Shown here in pieces: positions 62,401 through 64,000 of a DNA stretch of 64,000 nt. Positions within the stretch are counted from its first letter, which is position 1. Each line of letters opens with the position of its first letter. The position numbers were made by a program, and so were the translations under genes. The notes beneath the pieces were generated by a model. It had not been told where the DNA came from. It made no database searches and saw only the letters and a program-made list of their open reading frames with translations. This stretch comes from Motacilla alba alba (lineage: Eukaryota > Chordata > Aves > Passeriformes > Motacillidae), in assembly GCF_015832195.1 (NCBI RefSeq), contig NC_052018.1, positions 66,649,666-66,713,665 on the forward strand. The letters run 5' to 3'.

Positions 62401-64000
62401 TGTATCTGGGCTTGCTGCATGGCACACAGGTCAGCCAGGGCCGCAGCTCTGACATGGGGAGGACACCCCTGTTTTAGTCAGATGTGGTGCTTTGGAGAAT
62501 GGGCAGAAGGCATTTAAAAGGAAAGACAGGGCAGCTGTTAGGAATGTGAGGGAAGAGAGCTAATGAGAGGTGTTTCTAGGGATGGAAGCAAGAGGAGAAG
62601 CTCTGGTGGTGGAGCAGGAGAATTACCCCACCAGAAACTGATCTGAAAGAAGAGGTTGAAGCCAGTACATTGTTATCCAGTGGCTGCAGTAGGGAGAATT
62701 GACCTCAGGCTGATGTGATACACAAGCTAACATCAGGTTATCACATCTGGTCACCTGTGCCTAGTTGAGAGCATCAGGCAGGTTTCTTTGGTCAGCTTCT
62801 GCATTAACCCATTAGGCCCACCTACTCCTTTGCTGCTAATGTATTTATGTGACTTACAACATCAGCTTTAAAAGTGCAAAGCCTGAGCTCAGTTCTGAAT
62901 CTTTGTGGGACTGAAAGTCAGGCTTTGGTAGGGTCTGTTTTCTGCTGGTTCAGATGGAGGTGAGAGGAAGGGGGAGTGTATTAACTTTCAGAGAAACATT
63001 TGAGGAGAATTTTTGTTCTGCTATGTTTTGGAGCAGTATTTATATCCCCAGTTGGGCAACTGGGGAATGGGTGTTAGGTGAAGTGTGGAGGAGGTGGCTT
63101 TTGGATGGATGTGATCTCTTCTGAATGAGAAGCTAAGCAATTCTTCCTCTTTTGTTTTCTTCCAACTGTCTATAGTTGACATGTTTGGGTCACGTGTACT
63201 TTGTTGTAATAATATTTTGTTAAGGGCAACTCTGTAAAATTTTCTCTCTATAACATTTTTATTTAAAGATCTGAATTTGCATTTCATGCTTGGTTGCTTT
63301 TGCGAAGATAAATTTAATGAAACTAAAATTATTGAAAGCTCTTGGGTTTCTATTTCCAGGGAGTATTACTTTTAAAAATGTTTGTTTCCCTTTCAAAGGG
63401 AGATGCAATAACCATAATCTCTGAGGTGCATACATTTTTATCTTAAAAATTTTTTCTGGTCACAAAGTGAGAAGTAATACAAGTGTCAGTCTGTGAGACT
63501 GGTCATCGCTGTCGATGCTCTTCTCATCTTACCGCAGCTAACTTGGAGTGATATTTACATCAGCACTGAGCATCTCTGAAATACACAGTTACCACACACT
63601 ACTGAGTTGTACCTTATGCTACTTTTATGATGTGCTTTAGGATGAGATCATCAGACTCCTTTTCATTAGTAACTTACTAAGAGTTTCAACAAAGGAATCA
63701 AAGGACACTGTACTTGGAAGGACAGGCTGATGTTCTACTCCCAGTTTTGAGGCTAGCTTTTCACCTCTTTTACTTCCACAGTTCTAAAATTATCTGGGAG
63801 AAGAGCAGCCAAAGGACACTGAGCTGAATACTTCTGTCTCTATGGCCTTTGTAAGTCTCTTACAAAAAAGATTCGTATGCATCCCTTCTAGCAGCCACTT
63901 ACGAAAACAATTCAATCCGTAGAGCAACCTCCTGTGAATGACAGTGCAGAGACTACCCCTAGGTATCTCAAAGGATGCTGAACTCCTTTCTGAAAAACTA
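59431..64000. other. Unique AT-rich DNA, no gene seen
   Basis: AT-rich simple patch at about 60205-60262 and a T-rich tract at about 61455-61470 followed by a TTTTAG acceptor-like motif. The 147-codon minus frame at 61577-62020 has no recognisable domain. No repeat family, RNA gene or exon was identified up to the window edge. Confidence 0.5.
60205..60262. repeat. AT-rich low-complexity patch
   Basis: Irregular repeats of AATATAATAAT and TATAATATAC. Simple sequence. Confidence 0.75.

Overview
This window looks like bird (or at least sauropsid) nuclear DNA from a long intergenic stretch or a very large intron. The evidence is the repeat content. There are several CR1 LINE copies in both orientations, some with the CR1 3' end built on ATTCTGTGAT/ATTCTATG-like octamers, and a CR1 reverse-transcriptase fragment that can be read directly. 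Two segments look like avian-type endogenous-retrovirus LTRs. No Alu, L1, B1/B2 or MIR-like sequence was recognised. Base composition is AT-leaning with sparse CpG outside a few islands, and no bacterial or phage gene organisation is present. A passerine is possible but cannot be shown from this sequence alone.

No complete protein-coding gene was recognised. Open frames are short (at most about 195 codons), have no recognisable domain apart from the CR1 fragment, and behave like chance ORFs. Two segments could be single exons of an unidentified minus-strand gene: 3048-3277, which has a good 3' splice site, and 38576-38738, which is weaker. A GC- and CpG-rich island at about 42190-42980, preceded by a strong plus-strand 3' splice site at 41825, is the best candidate for an unannotated promoter or non-coding-RNA exon.

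Layout: 1-2.1 kb AT-rich unique DNA; 2.1-2.6 kb probable minus-strand solo LTR; 3.05-3.28 kb candidate exon; 3.3-12.5 kb unique DNA with a striking near-perfect 45-bp hairpin at 10226-10270; 12.5-12.94 kb CR1 (+); 12.9-22.1 kb unique DNA with a purine-biased tract at 21.2-21.8 kb; 22.1 kb CR1 3' fragment (+); 23.4-23.8 kb CR1 RT fragment joined directly to a CR1 tail (+); 24-28 kb AT-rich unique DNA with an AT minisatellite; 28.0-28.6 kb CR1 (-); 28.6-41.8 kb unique DNA with small GC-rich patches; 41.8-43.0 kb GC/CpG island; 45.6 kb G21 run; 46.3-47.1 kb putative LTR with internal tandem repeats; 47-58.6 kb unique DNA with small tandem duplications; 58.6-59.4 kb long, old CR1 (-); 59.4-64 kb AT-rich unique DNA.

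All repeat calls were made by eye against remembered CR1/LTR consensus features. Boundaries are approximate (tens of bases) and no database search was run.
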